Assembly: GCA_016706255.1 (NCBI GenBank)
Contig: JADJJZ010000003.1
Coordinates: 496,001-560,000 of the forward strand
Direction of reading: 5' to 3'
Length of the DNA stretch: 64,000 bases
Origin: Bacteroidota bacterium
Lineage (GTDB): Bacteria; Bacteroidota; Bacteroidia; Chitinophagales; BACL12
A model generated the notes under the pieces. It was given only the letters and a program-made list of their open reading frames with translations, was not told where the DNA came from and made no database searches. Position numbers and translations under genes: made by a program. Each line of letters opens with the position of its first letter. Position 1 is the first letter of the stretch. Positions 35,273 through 43,510 of the stretch are shown here, in pieces.

Positions 35273-35788
35273 ATGAAAAGGACATTCATTATCACATTAT
35301 TGGTCCTGACTGCAGCAGCCGGATTTGCACAGGGTCCTCCCGGTCCGCCGCCGGTTGATGAAGAAAAAATTGAAGCATTACGTATTGCATTTTTAACCAG
35401 GTATCTGGATTTAAGTTCTGAAGAAGCACAAAAATTCTGGCCGGTATATAATAAAATGCAAGATGAATTAAAGGTGGTGCTCGACAAAGAAAAAGATTTG
35501 CGCAACGGCAAAAAAATTGATGACATGACTGATGAGGAATTGACAAAAATGATTGCGGCGCATTTTGACAACGAGCAAAAAATTCTCGACATAAAAAAGA
35601 AGTATGCAGAAGAATTTAAAAAGGTATTGAGTTTAAAAAAGGTAGCCTTACTTGCTGATGCAGAAAATGAATTTAAACGGGAAATGTTAAAACATGCCCG
35701 CGATAAACAAGGTCCTCCTGGAGGTGGTGAAGGTGATAGACCCGGTGGTCGTGATCCAGGACCAAAACCGGGCCCTGACAGACCTTGA
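35273..35788 (+). CDS. Spy/CpxP-like periplasmic protein
   Basis: A 171-residue exported protein: signal peptide (MKRTFIITLLVLTAAAGFAQ), a Gly/Pro start (GPPGPPP), then a charged helical domain of ~110 residues. The domain has an LTxxE-like helix (LDLSSEEAQKFWPVYNKMQ) and resembles Spy/CpxP chaperones. It ends in a Gly/Pro/Asp tail (GPPGGGEGDRPGG...). Spy-type proteins hold unfolded proteins in the periplasm, and placement behind an ECF sigma gene fits an envelope-stress output. The ATG at 35273 is used; the longer frame from 35207 runs into the upstream gene. Confidence 0.8.
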   Translation: MKRTFIITLLVLTAAAGFAQGPPGPPPVDEEKIEALRIAFLTRYLDLSSEEAQKFWPVYNKMQDELKVVLDKEKDLRNGKKIDDMTDEELTKMIAAHFDNEQKILDIKKKYAEEFKKVLSLKKVALLADAENEFKREMLKHARDKQGPPGGGEGDRPGGRDPGPKPGPDRP

Positions 35789-35841
35789 TTTGAAAAAGAT
35801 TGTGTTTTTAATAACAAGTACAAATTTTGGTTTTCAATGTG

Positions 35842-35875
35842 AACACTGCCTGTTTTTAGGCGGTGTTTTTGTTTT
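35842..35875 (+). terminator. Rho-independent terminator
   Basis: A 10-bp stem AACACTGCCT / AGGCGGTGTT (one G-T pair), a 6-nt loop and a long T-rich tail. It ends the sigma-factor operon. Confidence 0.87.
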
Positions 35876-35896
35876 TAGACTAGCGGGAATTTATAC

Positions 35897-35927
35897 TTGC
35901 AACATGCCTTATAAAAAGTTACCTTTG
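35897..35927 (+). promoter_or_regulatory. Promoter of DUF4290-murA
   Basis: TTG (35897-35899), 20 bases, TACCTTTG (35920-35927): matches the TTTG/TAnnTTTG pattern, 17 bases before the ATG at 35945. Confidence 0.55.
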
Positions 35928-35944
35928 CCTTAAACAGAATATAA

Positions 35945-36607
35945 ATGCCATATAATACCCAGCTTCCAAAGCTGATACTTCGCGAATACGGTCGCCATAT
36001 TCAACAGTTGGTTGACTTTGCAGTTAAAATTGAGGATGATGAAGTGAGAAACAAACTGGTGCTCGATATCATTGATATGATGGGAACCATGAACCCGACT
36101 TTGCGTAATGTGGAAGATTTTCGGCATAAGCTGTGGGATCATATTTATATGATGAGTGATTTTAAACTTAAGGCGAATTCACCTTATCCGGTTCCTGAGC
36201 GCGAAACCCTGTTGCGCAGAAATATCAAATTGAAGTATCCGAAACAAAAAATAAAATTTGCCCATTACGGTAAAAACATTGAAAACTGCGTGAAAAAAGC
36301 TTCTGAAATAGAAGACCCTGCCATAAAACAGGAATTTGCACAGGTAATTGGCAACTATATGAAACTGGTTTACTTAAACTGGAATCGCGACAATGTAAAC
36401 GACCTTACCATTAAACAGGATTTGGAAAGTTTGAGTAACGGACAATTACAATTAGATGAGGACAGCGACCTGGATACTTTAACAAAATCTACTGCCCGCC
36501 GCCAGATCAATCAGCCGCAGCAAAACAGAAACAACAACAACGGAGGGCGCAATTTCAAACGTCCCGGACAAAATCAGAATTATAAGAATTTCAAAAAGAA
36601 TCGTTAA
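35945..36607 (+). CDS. DUF4290 family protein
   Basis: A 220-residue cytosolic protein of the Bacteroidota-specific DUF4290 family. A helical domain fills residues ~1-165 (LILREYGRHIQQLVDFAV, MNPTLRNVEDFRHKLWDH). It is followed by a basic, Asn/Gln/Arg-rich disordered tail (NQPQQNRNNNNGGRNFKR) that might bind RNA. The gene is commonly next to murA in this phylum, and here its stop overlaps the murA start by one base. The function is not known. Confidence 0.9.
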   Translation: MPYNTQLPKLILREYGRHIQQLVDFAVKIEDDEVRNKLVLDIIDMMGTMNPTLRNVEDFRHKLWDHIYMMSDFKLKANSPYPVPERETLLRRNIKLKYPKQKIKFAHYGKNIENCVKKASEIEDPAIKQEFAQVIGNYMKLVYLNWNRDNVNDLTIKQDLESLSNGQLQLDEDSDLDTLTKSTARRQINQPQQNRNNNNGGRNFKRPGQNQNYKNFKKNR

Positions 36608-37899
36608 TGAACGCATTTGAAATTACCGGAGGGAAGCAGCTCAAAGGTGAGATTATTCCCCAAGGTGCAAAAAATGAAGCGTTGCAGGTAATCTGTGCCG
36701 TTTTACTTACCGACCAAAAAGTTACCATCCATAATATTCCGGATATCAGAGATGTAAATTTTCTGATAGAATTACTCGCTCAGATGGGGGTTAAGGTTAA
36801 CCGCTTAAACCCGCATACTTGTGAGTTTCAGGCGGATGAAATAAATCTGGCCTATATCAACAGTATGGAATTTGTGAACCAAAGTCGCAAAATGCGCGGC
36901 TCGGTTATGGTGATGGGCCCGCTGTTAGCGCGTTTCAAACATGCCACATTGTCAAAACCCGGAGGCGATAAAATTGGCCGTCGCCGTTTGGATACCCATA
37001 TTATTGGGTTTATGAAATTGGGCGCTGAGTTCAATATTGAAACCGGTGCCATCAGTGCAGAAAAGCTGAAAGGCGCTTATATGTTGCTGGATGAAGCTTC
37101 TGTCACAGGAACAGCAAATATTGTAATGGCCGCTGTATTGGCTGAAGGCAGAACTACGATTTACAATGCTGCCTGTGAACCTTATCTCCAACAGCTATGT
37201 CACATGTTAGTAGCTATGGGGGCAAAAATTTCGGGTATTGGCTCCAATTTGTTACATATTGATGGTGTTGAGCAGCTTGATGGCTGTGAACATCGCATTT
37301 TACCGGATATGATTGAGATTGGCAGCTTTATAGGACTGGCAGCCATGACCAAGAGTGAGATAACGATTAAGGATGTAAGGTTTGATATGTTGGGGGTGAT
37401 ACCGGAAGTGTTCTCAAAACTGGGCATTCAAATGGAATTAAGAGGGGATGATTTGTTTATCCCGTCACAAGATATCTACGAAATACAAAATTTTCTCGAT
37501 GGTTCCATCTTAACTGTCGCAGATGCGCCATGGCCGGGCTTTACACCCGATTTAATCAGTATTGTTCTGGTAGTGGCTACACAGGCCAAAGGAAGTGTGC
37601 TGATACATCAAAAAATGTTTGAAAGCCGCTTGTTTTTTACCGATAAACTGATTGAAATGGGCGCCCAGATTATCCTCTGCGACCCGCATAGGGCAACGGT
37701 TATAGGCCTGGAGCGCAAAAATAAACTGCGCGGTATCGAAATGACTTCTCCCGACATTAGGGCAGGGGTTGCTTTGCTTATTGCAGCTTTATCTGCCGAA
37801 GGAAAGAGTATTATCCGCAATATCGAGCAAATAGACCGTGGTTACCAGTATATTGACCAACGTTTGTTAGCCCTCGGAGCGCAGATAAAAAGAATTTAA
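36607..37899 (+). CDS. murA: UDP-N-acetylglucosamine 1-carboxyvinyltransferase
   Basis: MurA makes the first committed step of peptidoglycan synthesis, transferring enolpyruvate from PEP to UDP-GlcNAc in the cytosol. The 430 residues cover the full inside-out barrel (GGKQLKGEIIPQGAKNEAL start; Lys22-Asn23 pair; EIGSFIGLAAM; RAGVALLIAALSAEG near the end). The catalytic-loop Cys of E. coli (Cys115) is replaced by Asp121 in KPGGDKIGRR. Asp at this position is known to leave MurA active but insensitive to fosfomycin. Translation is coupled to DUF4290 through TAATG. Confidence 0.97.
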   Translation: MNAFEITGGKQLKGEIIPQGAKNEALQVICAVLLTDQKVTIHNIPDIRDVNFLIELLAQMGVKVNRLNPHTCEFQADEINLAYINSMEFVNQSRKMRGSVMVMGPLLARFKHATLSKPGGDKIGRRRLDTHIIGFMKLGAEFNIETGAISAEKLKGAYMLLDEASVTGTANIVMAAVLAEGRTTIYNAACEPYLQQLCHMLVAMGAKISGIGSNLLHIDGVEQLDGCEHRILPDMIEIGSFIGLAAMTKSEITIKDVRFDMLGVIPEVFSKLGIQMELRGDDLFIPSQDIYEIQNFLDGSILTVADAPWPGFTPDLISIVLVVATQAKGSVLIHQKMFESRLFFTDKLIEMGAQIILCDPHRATVIGLERKNKLRGIEMTSPDIRAGVALLIAALSAEGKSIIRNIEQIDRGYQYIDQRLLALGAQIKRI

Positions 37900-38067
37900 T
37901 GTCACTTATGCAACGAAATCATGCAGTTATTAATCTATAACTGTTGAAAAAGCAATTTCACAGATTACCCATCTTCTGTAACTTTGCTTATCATATTTTA
38001 TAACAGCCATTACCCAATCGACGACAACACACGCTGATAAATGGTGAGATTCAACGGGAATCCTTTT

Positions 38068-38589
38068 ATGAAAACACAGGGATTAATTATGGGCATGGCT
38101 ATGGTCGTGCTTATCATATCTTGCAAAACAACGGCACCAACTATTGGTGTTTCTTCAGGCAATTTAGCGCCTGAAATTACTGCTACAAACGTTTCCGGAA
38201 ATTCCATCAAATTATCTGATTACAAGGGTAAACTGGTTTTACTTGAGTTTTGGGATTCAAATAACAGTGTGGCCCGGAAAAATCACTTTGAAATACAACG
38301 CATGTATCAGAAGTTTAAAACAGCTTCATTTAAAGAAGGGGAGGGCCTTGAGGTATATAGTTTATCGATAGACAGTGATATTGCAGCTTGGCAAGCAGCT
38401 GTTAAAGAGGATGGAATTGTGTGGCCGGTAATTGTAAACGACCGGAAAGCATGGAATGCACAGGCAATACTGGATTATAAAGTTGCCACGTTGCCAAAAT
38501 ATTTTTTAATTAACGAATCAGGTGTAATCATCAACCATAATATCATCATTTCAGATTTAGAAAAAATATTAAACGGATTAAAAGATTAA
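38068..38589 (+). CDS. Thioredoxin-fold lipoprotein lacking the active-site cysteines, copy 1
   Basis: A 173-residue lipoprotein (signal peptide with lipobox IISC) of the TlpA/AhpC-like thioredoxin fold: LAPEITATNVSGNSIKLSDYKGKLVLLEFWDS, shown here in part, and a cis-Pro near LPKYFLINESG. Where TlpA has WCxPC, this protein reads FWDSNNSVAR, so it cannot do thiol exchange. A binding or structural role is likely. The ATG at 38068 is chosen over 38041 because it starts the signal peptide. It is followed seven bases later by a paralogue. Confidence 0.82.
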   Translation: MKTQGLIMGMAMVVLIISCKTTAPTIGVSSGNLAPEITATNVSGNSIKLSDYKGKLVLLEFWDSNNSVARKNHFEIQRMYQKFKTASFKEGEGLEVYSLSIDSDIAAWQAAVKEDGIVWPVIVNDRKAWNAQAILDYKVATLPKYFLINESGVIINHNIIISDLEKILNGLKD

Positions 38590-38596
38590 CATTACA

Positions 38597-39151
38597 ATGA
38601 AGATTTCCTCTCCTCAATTCCTTAAAAACGGATTAATGGTATGTGCTCTAATTATCGGAGCAGCAAGCTTTGTAGGCTGTTCAGGGACAGCAAATTCAAA
38701 AACTGTTGGTATATCAACAGGTAATTCCGGACCAAACATTATTACCAGTGATAAACATGGTGAATGGTTGCAACTTTCAGCTTTAAAAGGTTCTTATGTG
38801 TTGGTTGAATTTTGGGAGTCGGGTAACTCGGCTGCCAGAATGAATCATTTTGAAATGGACAGATTATATCGCAAATACAAAAATGCTGATTTTAAAGACG
38901 GCAAAAACTTTTGTGTTTACAGTGTATCGCTCGACACAGATAAGGCAAAATGGGAGGCCGCAATAACTCAGGACAACGTTACCTGGCCTTGTCAGACCAT
39001 TGATACCAAGGGCTGGAATGCCCAAAGTGCCATTGACTACGGTGTAAATTACCTGCCTAAGTATTATTTACTCGATGGCCACGGCGTGGTAATAAAACGC
39101 AATATTTTGATTGAGGACCTTGAAAAAATCATCAAGGAAGAGCTCAATTAA
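38597..39151 (+). CDS. Thioredoxin-fold lipoprotein lacking the active-site cysteines, copy 2
   Basis: A 184-residue paralogue of the previous gene. The signal peptide ends in FVGC (lipobox). The fold is kept (VLVEFWESGNSAARMNHFE, LPKYYLLDGHGVV) and again the CxxC is gone: FWESGNSAAR matches FWDSNNSVAR of copy 1. The shared W/S/NS/AR pattern suggests that the altered loop is under selection and not simply decayed. Two Cys elsewhere (FCVYS, WPCQT) are not at the active-site position. It sits in an operon with copy 1. Confidence 0.82.
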   Translation: MKISSPQFLKNGLMVCALIIGAASFVGCSGTANSKTVGISTGNSGPNIITSDKHGEWLQLSALKGSYVLVEFWESGNSAARMNHFEMDRLYRKYKNADFKDGKNFCVYSVSLDTDKAKWEAAITQDNVTWPCQTIDTKGWNAQSAIDYGVNYLPKYYLLDGHGVVIKRNILIEDLEKIIKEELN

Positions 39152-39294
39152 CAGTCACTTTCGTCATTTCCAGTAATATTATTGTGTCATTTTGGCAATA
39201 AGCCGGCGGTGGCAGTATTTTTGACCTCCGATTTCAACCTGCGGTAAATAGCCGTAAGGTGAAACTTTGTCATTAACTCAAATAAGCTATTGCA

Positions 39295-39837
39295 ATGCAA
39301 GAAATGGAAGAAAAGGAAATAAAAGACGAAATGCTCGAAAACGCTGAAACTACAGATGCCGGATTACCGGTTGAAGAGCAGGTTATTGATGAAACTACAT
39401 CTGCCTTAAAGGAGCTTGAAGACCAGAAGGATAAATACATTCGTCTGCTTGCCGAATTTGAAAATTTTAAACGCAGAACCAGCAAAGAAAGAATTGAATT
39501 ATTCAAAACTGCGGGTCAGGACGTGATTAAGGACTTATTACCCTCGCTGGATGATGTAGAACGTGCCGAACAAGTAGTAGCTAATGCTAAGGACCTGGAG
39601 GCGGTTAAGGAGGGATTAAAATTAATTAGCGAGAAATTAAAATCTACCCTTAGCCAAAAAGGATTAAAGGAAATTCCATGTAAGGGAATGGAATTTAATA
39701 CCGATTTAATGGAAGCAATTACCGAAATTCCTGCACCAACTGATGACTTAAAAGGAAAAGTTGTTGATGTTTTAGAAAAGGGTTACACATTAAACGATAA
39801 AATAATTCGCTACGCAAAAGTGGTGATTGGCAAATAA
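39295..39837 (+). CDS. grpE: Nucleotide exchange factor GrpE
   Basis: GrpE is the ADP-release factor of DnaK. The 180 residues have an acidic, disordered N terminus (~40 residues), a long coiled-coil helix (ELEDQKDKYIRLLAEFENFKRR, given only in part) and the C-terminal beta domain (ELMEAITEIPAPTDDLKGKVVDVLEKGYTLNDKIIR, in part), as usual. The dnaJ gene starts 38 bases downstream, so the two form a chaperone operon; dnaK is not in the window. Confidence 0.95.
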   Translation: MQEMEEKEIKDEMLENAETTDAGLPVEEQVIDETTSALKELEDQKDKYIRLLAEFENFKRRTSKERIELFKTAGQDVIKDLLPSLDDVERAEQVVANAKDLEAVKEGLKLISEKLKSTLSQKGLKEIPCKGMEFNTDLMEAITEIPAPTDDLKGKVVDVLEKGYTLNDKIIRYAKVVIGK

Positions 39838-39875
39838 ATTAAATTTCATCGGTATATTATTCAGCAAGAATAGAC

Positions 39876-41033
39876 ATGGCAAAAAGAGATTTTTACGAGA
39901 TATTAGGCGTTAGTAAATCAGCAACTGCAGAGGAGATAAAAAAAGCTTATCGCAAGATGGCTTTACAGTTTCACCCTGATAAAAATCCGGGCAATAAAGA
40001 AGCTGAAGATAAATTTAAAGAGGCTGCCGAGGCATACGAAGTATTAAGCGACCAGCAAAAAAAAGCTAAATACGATCAGTTTGGTCATGCCGGTGTAAGT
40101 GGTGCCGGTGGTGGCGGGCAACACATGAACATGGATGATATTTTCAGCCAGTTCGGAGATATTTTTGGTGAATCGGTTTTTGGCGATTTTTTTGGCGGCC
40201 GTGGCGGTGGTGGCGGAAGAGGACAACGTTCACGTGGTATTCGCGGAAGTAATATTCGTATTAAAGTAAAACTCACTTTAAAAGAAATTGCAGAAGGAAC
40301 ACGTAAAACAATTAAAGTAAAAAAATATGTTGTTTGCGATGTGTGTTCCGGAAGCGGTGCCAAAGATGCGTCGAGTGTAAGTACATGTAAAACATGTAAC
40401 GGTGCAGGTGTTGTTCGTCGTGTGCAAAATACAATTTTAGGCCAAATGGCCACAACACAAACATGCCCGACTTGTCACGGCAGCGGACAACAGGTTACAG
40501 CAAATTGTACTAAATGTCATGGCGATGGTCGCGTATACGGTGAGGATACCATTAATATTGATATTCCAGCAGGTGTGCACGATGGTGTTGAATTATCGAT
40601 GAACGGAAAAGGAAATGCCGGAGAAAAAGGCGGACCAAATGGTGATTTATTAATTTCAATTGAAGAAGTAAAAGATAATGATTTAAAACGCGAAGGCAAT
40701 CACGTTTTATATGATTTATATATCAGTTTTGCTGATGCTGCATTAGGCACAAAAGTAGAAGTGCCTACAATAGATGGCAAAGTAAGAGTAACCATTCCTG
40801 AAGGCACCCAAAGTGGTCATATCATGCGCTTAAAAGGTAAAGGTTTACCATCACTAAACAGTTACGGAAAAGGTGACCAGATTATTGAAGTACACATCTG
40901 GGTTCCACGTAAATTATCTTCTGAAGAAAGAAAAATGCTGGAAAAATTACAGACAGCAAAAAATTTCATTCCCGATGTTAATGAAACACGGAAGGAAAAG
41001 GGGTTTTTTGATAAGATGAAGGATATGTTGTAA
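39876..41033 (+). CDS. dnaJ: Chaperone protein DnaJ
   Basis: The Hsp40 co-chaperone of DnaK. The J domain (residues 1-70) carries the HPD triad in FHPDKNPGN. A Gly/Phe-rich linker (GGRGGGGGRGQRSRG) follows, then four CxxCxGxG zinc-binding repeats (CDVCSGSG, CKTCNGAG, CPTCHGSG, CTKCHGDG) and the C-terminal substrate-binding domains. Length (385) is typical of full type I DnaJ. It is co-transcribed with grpE. Its stop codon lies at the edge of a long inverted repeat shared with the convergent hisS gene. Confidence 0.97.
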   Translation: MAKRDFYEILGVSKSATAEEIKKAYRKMALQFHPDKNPGNKEAEDKFKEAAEAYEVLSDQQKKAKYDQFGHAGVSGAGGGGQHMNMDDIFSQFGDIFGESVFGDFFGGRGGGGGRGQRSRGIRGSNIRIKVKLTLKEIAEGTRKTIKVKKYVVCDVCSGSGAKDASSVSTCKTCNGAGVVRRVQNTILGQMATTQTCPTCHGSGQQVTANCTKCHGDGRVYGEDTINIDIPAGVHDGVELSMNGKGNAGEKGGPNGDLLISIEEVKDNDLKREGNHVLYDLYISFADAALGTKVEVPTIDGKVRVTIPEGTQSGHIMRLKGKGLPSLNSYGKGDQIIEVHIWVPRKLSSEERKMLEKLQTAKNFIPDVNETRKEKGFFDKMKDML

Positions 41034-41220
41034 TTAGCTAATTAGCTGATTAGCAAATTAGCTAATGGGGTGAGTGCCAAGCATTGCATGTTGAATTACG
41101 ATTGTCAATTTTTGCTAAATTCAAATTAGTTGAATAATTAAAAAAACATCCCCCGCTTTTATTGCGCAGCAATAGAAGGTTACACATTAGCTAATTTGCT
41201 AATCAGCTAATTTGCTAATT
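41032..41220. repeat. 36-bp inverted repeat flanking a 117-bp spacer
   Basis: The left arm (41032-41067) and right arm (41185-41220) are reverse complements with one mismatch. Both are made of TTAGC/GCTAA words (AATTAGC, CTGATTAGC, AAATTAGC). The arms exactly fill the ends of the space between the convergent dnaJ and hisS stops. It could act as a two-way transcription stop, or be a small non-autonomous mobile element; no target-site duplication was clear. Confidence 0.8.
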
Positions 41221-41222
41221 GC

Positions 41223-42626
41223 CTATTCTGATAGGTCGAGAAATGCAAATCCGCTTTCGCCATTTAATTCTGAAATGAGTTCCTGAAGCGTAACGAGTTT
41301 TTGTTCGCCGGTGGACATGTTTTTTAATGCTACTTTTTCTTCGGCCATTTCATTGCTGCCGATTACTGCTGTATAAGGAATTTTTTTATCGTCGGCGTAT
41401 TTGAATTTTTTACCCATTTTAGCGTTGAGGTCGGGGTAAACTTCGCAACGGATATTTTCGGTTCTTAATTGGCGTGCACAAGCAATAGCAAATTGTTCGG
41501 CATCGGTGTCAAAGGGAATAAATAATACCTGTGTATTGCTTAATGCAGCAGCAGGGAAACGATTTAATTCGGTAATTACATCATAGATACGATCTAATCC
41601 GAATGAAATTCCCACACCACTCATATTTGGTAACCCAAAAATTCCGGTGAGGTCATCATAGCGGCCTCCACCTAAAATACTGCCTATTTTAACCTCATTA
41701 GAAACTACTTCGTAAATAGTTCCGGTATAATAACTCAAGCCGCGGGCAAGGGTTAAATCGAATTGAATTTGTATTTTTTCGGAAGCAACTCCTTTTAATT
41801 TTTCAAAAAGTGATTTTATTTCCGAAATACCTTTTGTTCCTTTTTCACCTGTAAAAATATTTTCTAAAAATTCGATTTTTCCTGAGGTGTCTCCGGAATA
41901 ACTTAACAGCGTTTTAATTTTATTAATTTGGTCTGATGTAAATTCTTTTTCTTTTAGTTCTGCTTCAACGCCATCTAGTCCAACTTTATCTAATTTATCG
42001 ATTGCTGTTACCAGTGCAACATTTTTTTCAGTTTCACCGATATATTCATTTAAACCGTCTAATATTTTCCGGTTATTTAAACGAATGGTGACACTTAAAT
42101 TTAATTTATCGAACACATCGGCAATCATCATTACCATTTCGGCATCGAGCATTAAACTGTTGCTGCCAATTACATCAGCATCACACTGATAAAATTCTCT
42201 GTAACGCCCTTTTTGTGGTTTGTCGGCGCGCCATACAGGTTGTATCTGGTATCGTTTAAAAGGAAATGCCAACTCGTTCTGATTCATTACCACATAACGG
42301 GCAAAAGGCACCGTGAGGTCGTAACGCAATCCTTTTTCCGAAATTTGTGTGAGCATTTTATTTGAATTCCGTTCCTGCAAATAACCGGAATCAACATCTT
42401 TTAAATAATCACCACTGTTTATTATTTTGAATAATAATTTATCACCTTCTTCACCATACTTACCCATTAATGTAGATAAATTTTCCATTACAGGGGTTTC
42501 CAACGGCTGGTAACCATATAATTGATAAACTGATTTTATTATATCAATGATATAATTCCGTTTTGAAACAGCTTCCGGTCCGAAATCTCTTGTGCCTTTT
42601 GGTATAGATGGTTTTTGTTTTGACAT
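41223..42626 (-). CDS. hisS: Histidyl-tRNA synthetase
   Basis: The class II synthetase that charges tRNA-His. The 467 residues show motif 1 (near KPSIPKGTRDFGPEA), motif 2 (RYDLTVPFARYV and YREFYQCDADVIG), the HisA/HisB signature region LARGLSYYTGTIYEV and motif 3 GGGRYDDL with GISFGLDRI. The C-terminal anticodon-binding domain (VLFIPFDTDAEQFAIACA) is complete. The gene stands alone; its 3' end lies next to the inverted repeat shared with dnaJ. Confidence 0.97.
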   Translation of the reverse strand: MSKQKPSIPKGTRDFGPEAVSKRNYIIDIIKSVYQLYGYQPLETPVMENLSTLMGKYGEEGDKLLFKIINSGDYLKDVDSGYLQERNSNKMLTQISEKGLRYDLTVPFARYVVMNQNELAFPFKRYQIQPVWRADKPQKGRYREFYQCDADVIGSNSLMLDAEMVMMIADVFDKLNLSVTIRLNNRKILDGLNEYIGETEKNVALVTAIDKLDKVGLDGVEAELKEKEFTSDQINKIKTLLSYSGDTSGKIEFLENIFTGEKGTKGISEIKSLFEKLKGVASEKIQIQFDLTLARGLSYYTGTIYEVVSNEVKIGSILGGGRYDDLTGIFGLPNMSGVGISFGLDRIYDVITELNRFPAAALSNTQVLFIPFDTDAEQFAIACARQLRTENIRCEVYPDLNAKMGKKFKYADDKKIPYTAVIGSNEMAEEKVALKNMSTGEQKLVTLQELISELNGESGFAFLDLSE

Positions 42627-42829
42627 GATGGTTATTTGGTTAATCGCTTTCGATGCTATTGCTGATCGTTAATTGAATTTTTGAGTATCGATTTAATTTA
42701 TTTATATTTTTGGATTGAACAAAATTGAGCAACATTGAATCAAAATTTATTTTATTTTGAGTTGAAATTGCATGCATCTTATTTTTATTAGATCCTGCAT
42801 TGGGTTAATTTATGTATAATTTTTTTTAT
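42627..42829. other. AT-rich intergenic region upstream of hisS
   Basis: About 200 bases with no gene. At 42713-42745 it holds three to four units of the form ATTGAACAAA, which are inverse complements of the array that begins at 42830. Confidence 0.6.
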
Positions 42830-42975
42830 TGTTCAATTCTGTTTCAATCATGTTTCAATTATGTTCAAACTTGATTAAATCTTGTTCAATTCTGTTTCAA
42901 TTCTGTTCAATTTTGTTTCAATTTTGTTTCAATTCTGCTTCAATCTTGTTTCAATTCTACTTCAATCCCCTCAAT
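42830..42975. repeat. Array of ~14 tandem 10-11-bp repeats (TGTTTCAATTN)
   Basis: Unit TGTTTCAATTC or TGTTCAATTC is repeated without gaps from 42830 to about 42975, with single-base variants (C/T/A at the last position, and one TT to TTT length change). The last units overlap the stop codon of the phosphatase gene. Units in the opposite orientation (ATTGAACAAA) occur about 100 bases away at 42713-42745, so the region could fold into a long imperfect hairpin. Confidence 0.82.
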
Positions 42976-43423
42976 CCCCTCTCCGCACAATCTCCTCACA
43001 CGCTTCATCTATCATTTGATAAACTACTTCGTATAAATTATCATCATAATAGGGGTCGGGAACTGCTTTGTTTTTGCCGGGTTCGCTGCTGTTCATCAGC
43101 AGTTCGACTTTGTTTTTTTCAATTTCATTTTTTGCGTGACGAATAATATCCTGATAGTTGGAGCTATCCATGGCATATATTTTATCAAATGTTTCCAGAT
43201 GATAAGGTGAAAATTGTTGAGCTTTTTGTTTCGAGATATCAATTCCATGCAACAGCGCAACTTTTTGTGAACGAGGGTCCGGTGCCTGCCCAACATGCCA
43301 GGCTCCAGTGCCTGCACTTTCAATATGCCAGTTTAATCCTTTTTGTTGTGCTTTGTAGCGTAAAACGCCCTCTGCTAAAGGGCTGCGACAAATATTACCA
43401 AGACAAACCATCAGAATTCGCAT
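42971..43423 (-). CDS. Low-molecular-weight protein-tyrosine phosphatase
   Basis: A cytosolic phosphatase of 150 residues with the P-loop CLGNICRS (nucleophile Cys7, Arg13) at the N terminus and the general-acid loop DPYYDD near the C terminus. Such enzymes remove phosphate from tyrosines of kinases controlling polysaccharide export, or from arginine; no partner kinase is nearby. The last codons run into the tandem repeat array. Confidence 0.94.
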   Translation of the reverse strand: MRILMVCLGNICRSPLAEGVLRYKAQQKGLNWHIESAGTGAWHVGQAPDPRSQKVALLHGIDISKQKAQQFSPYHLETFDKIYAMDSSNYQDIIRHAKNEIEKNKVELLMNSSEPGKNKAVPDPYYDDNLYEVVYQMIDEACEEIVRRGD

Positions 43424-43452
43424 AGGGCAAAGTTAAGCAGAATCGGGCATTA

Positions 43453-43485
43453 AAAAACGGCAAGATTTATTTTCATGCCGTTTTT
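43453..43485 (-). terminator. Terminator of the YD-repeat-like gene
   Basis: A 10-bp stem AAAAACGGCA / TGCCGTTTTT with a 13-nt loop. On the minus strand it is followed by a T run and lies 26 bases after the stop of the gene at 43511. Confidence 0.75.
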
Positions 43486-43510
43486 AATATAGAATCTTTT
43501 AAAGATTGGC

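Noticed and set aside
35236..35823. Long open frame on the minus strand opposite the Spy-like gene
   Set aside because: It is an antisense shadow of a Lys/Glu- and Gly/Pro-rich coding region; composition (Ser/Phe/Pro runs) is not protein-like and there is no start signal.
40085..40453. Open frame on the minus strand opposite dnaJ
   Set aside because: Antisense shadow of the Gly-rich and zinc-finger part of dnaJ, Pro-rich and without homology.
42830..42975. Possible CRISPR or iteron origin
   Set aside because: Units are 10-11 bp and contiguous with no spacers, and no replication initiator gene is near.
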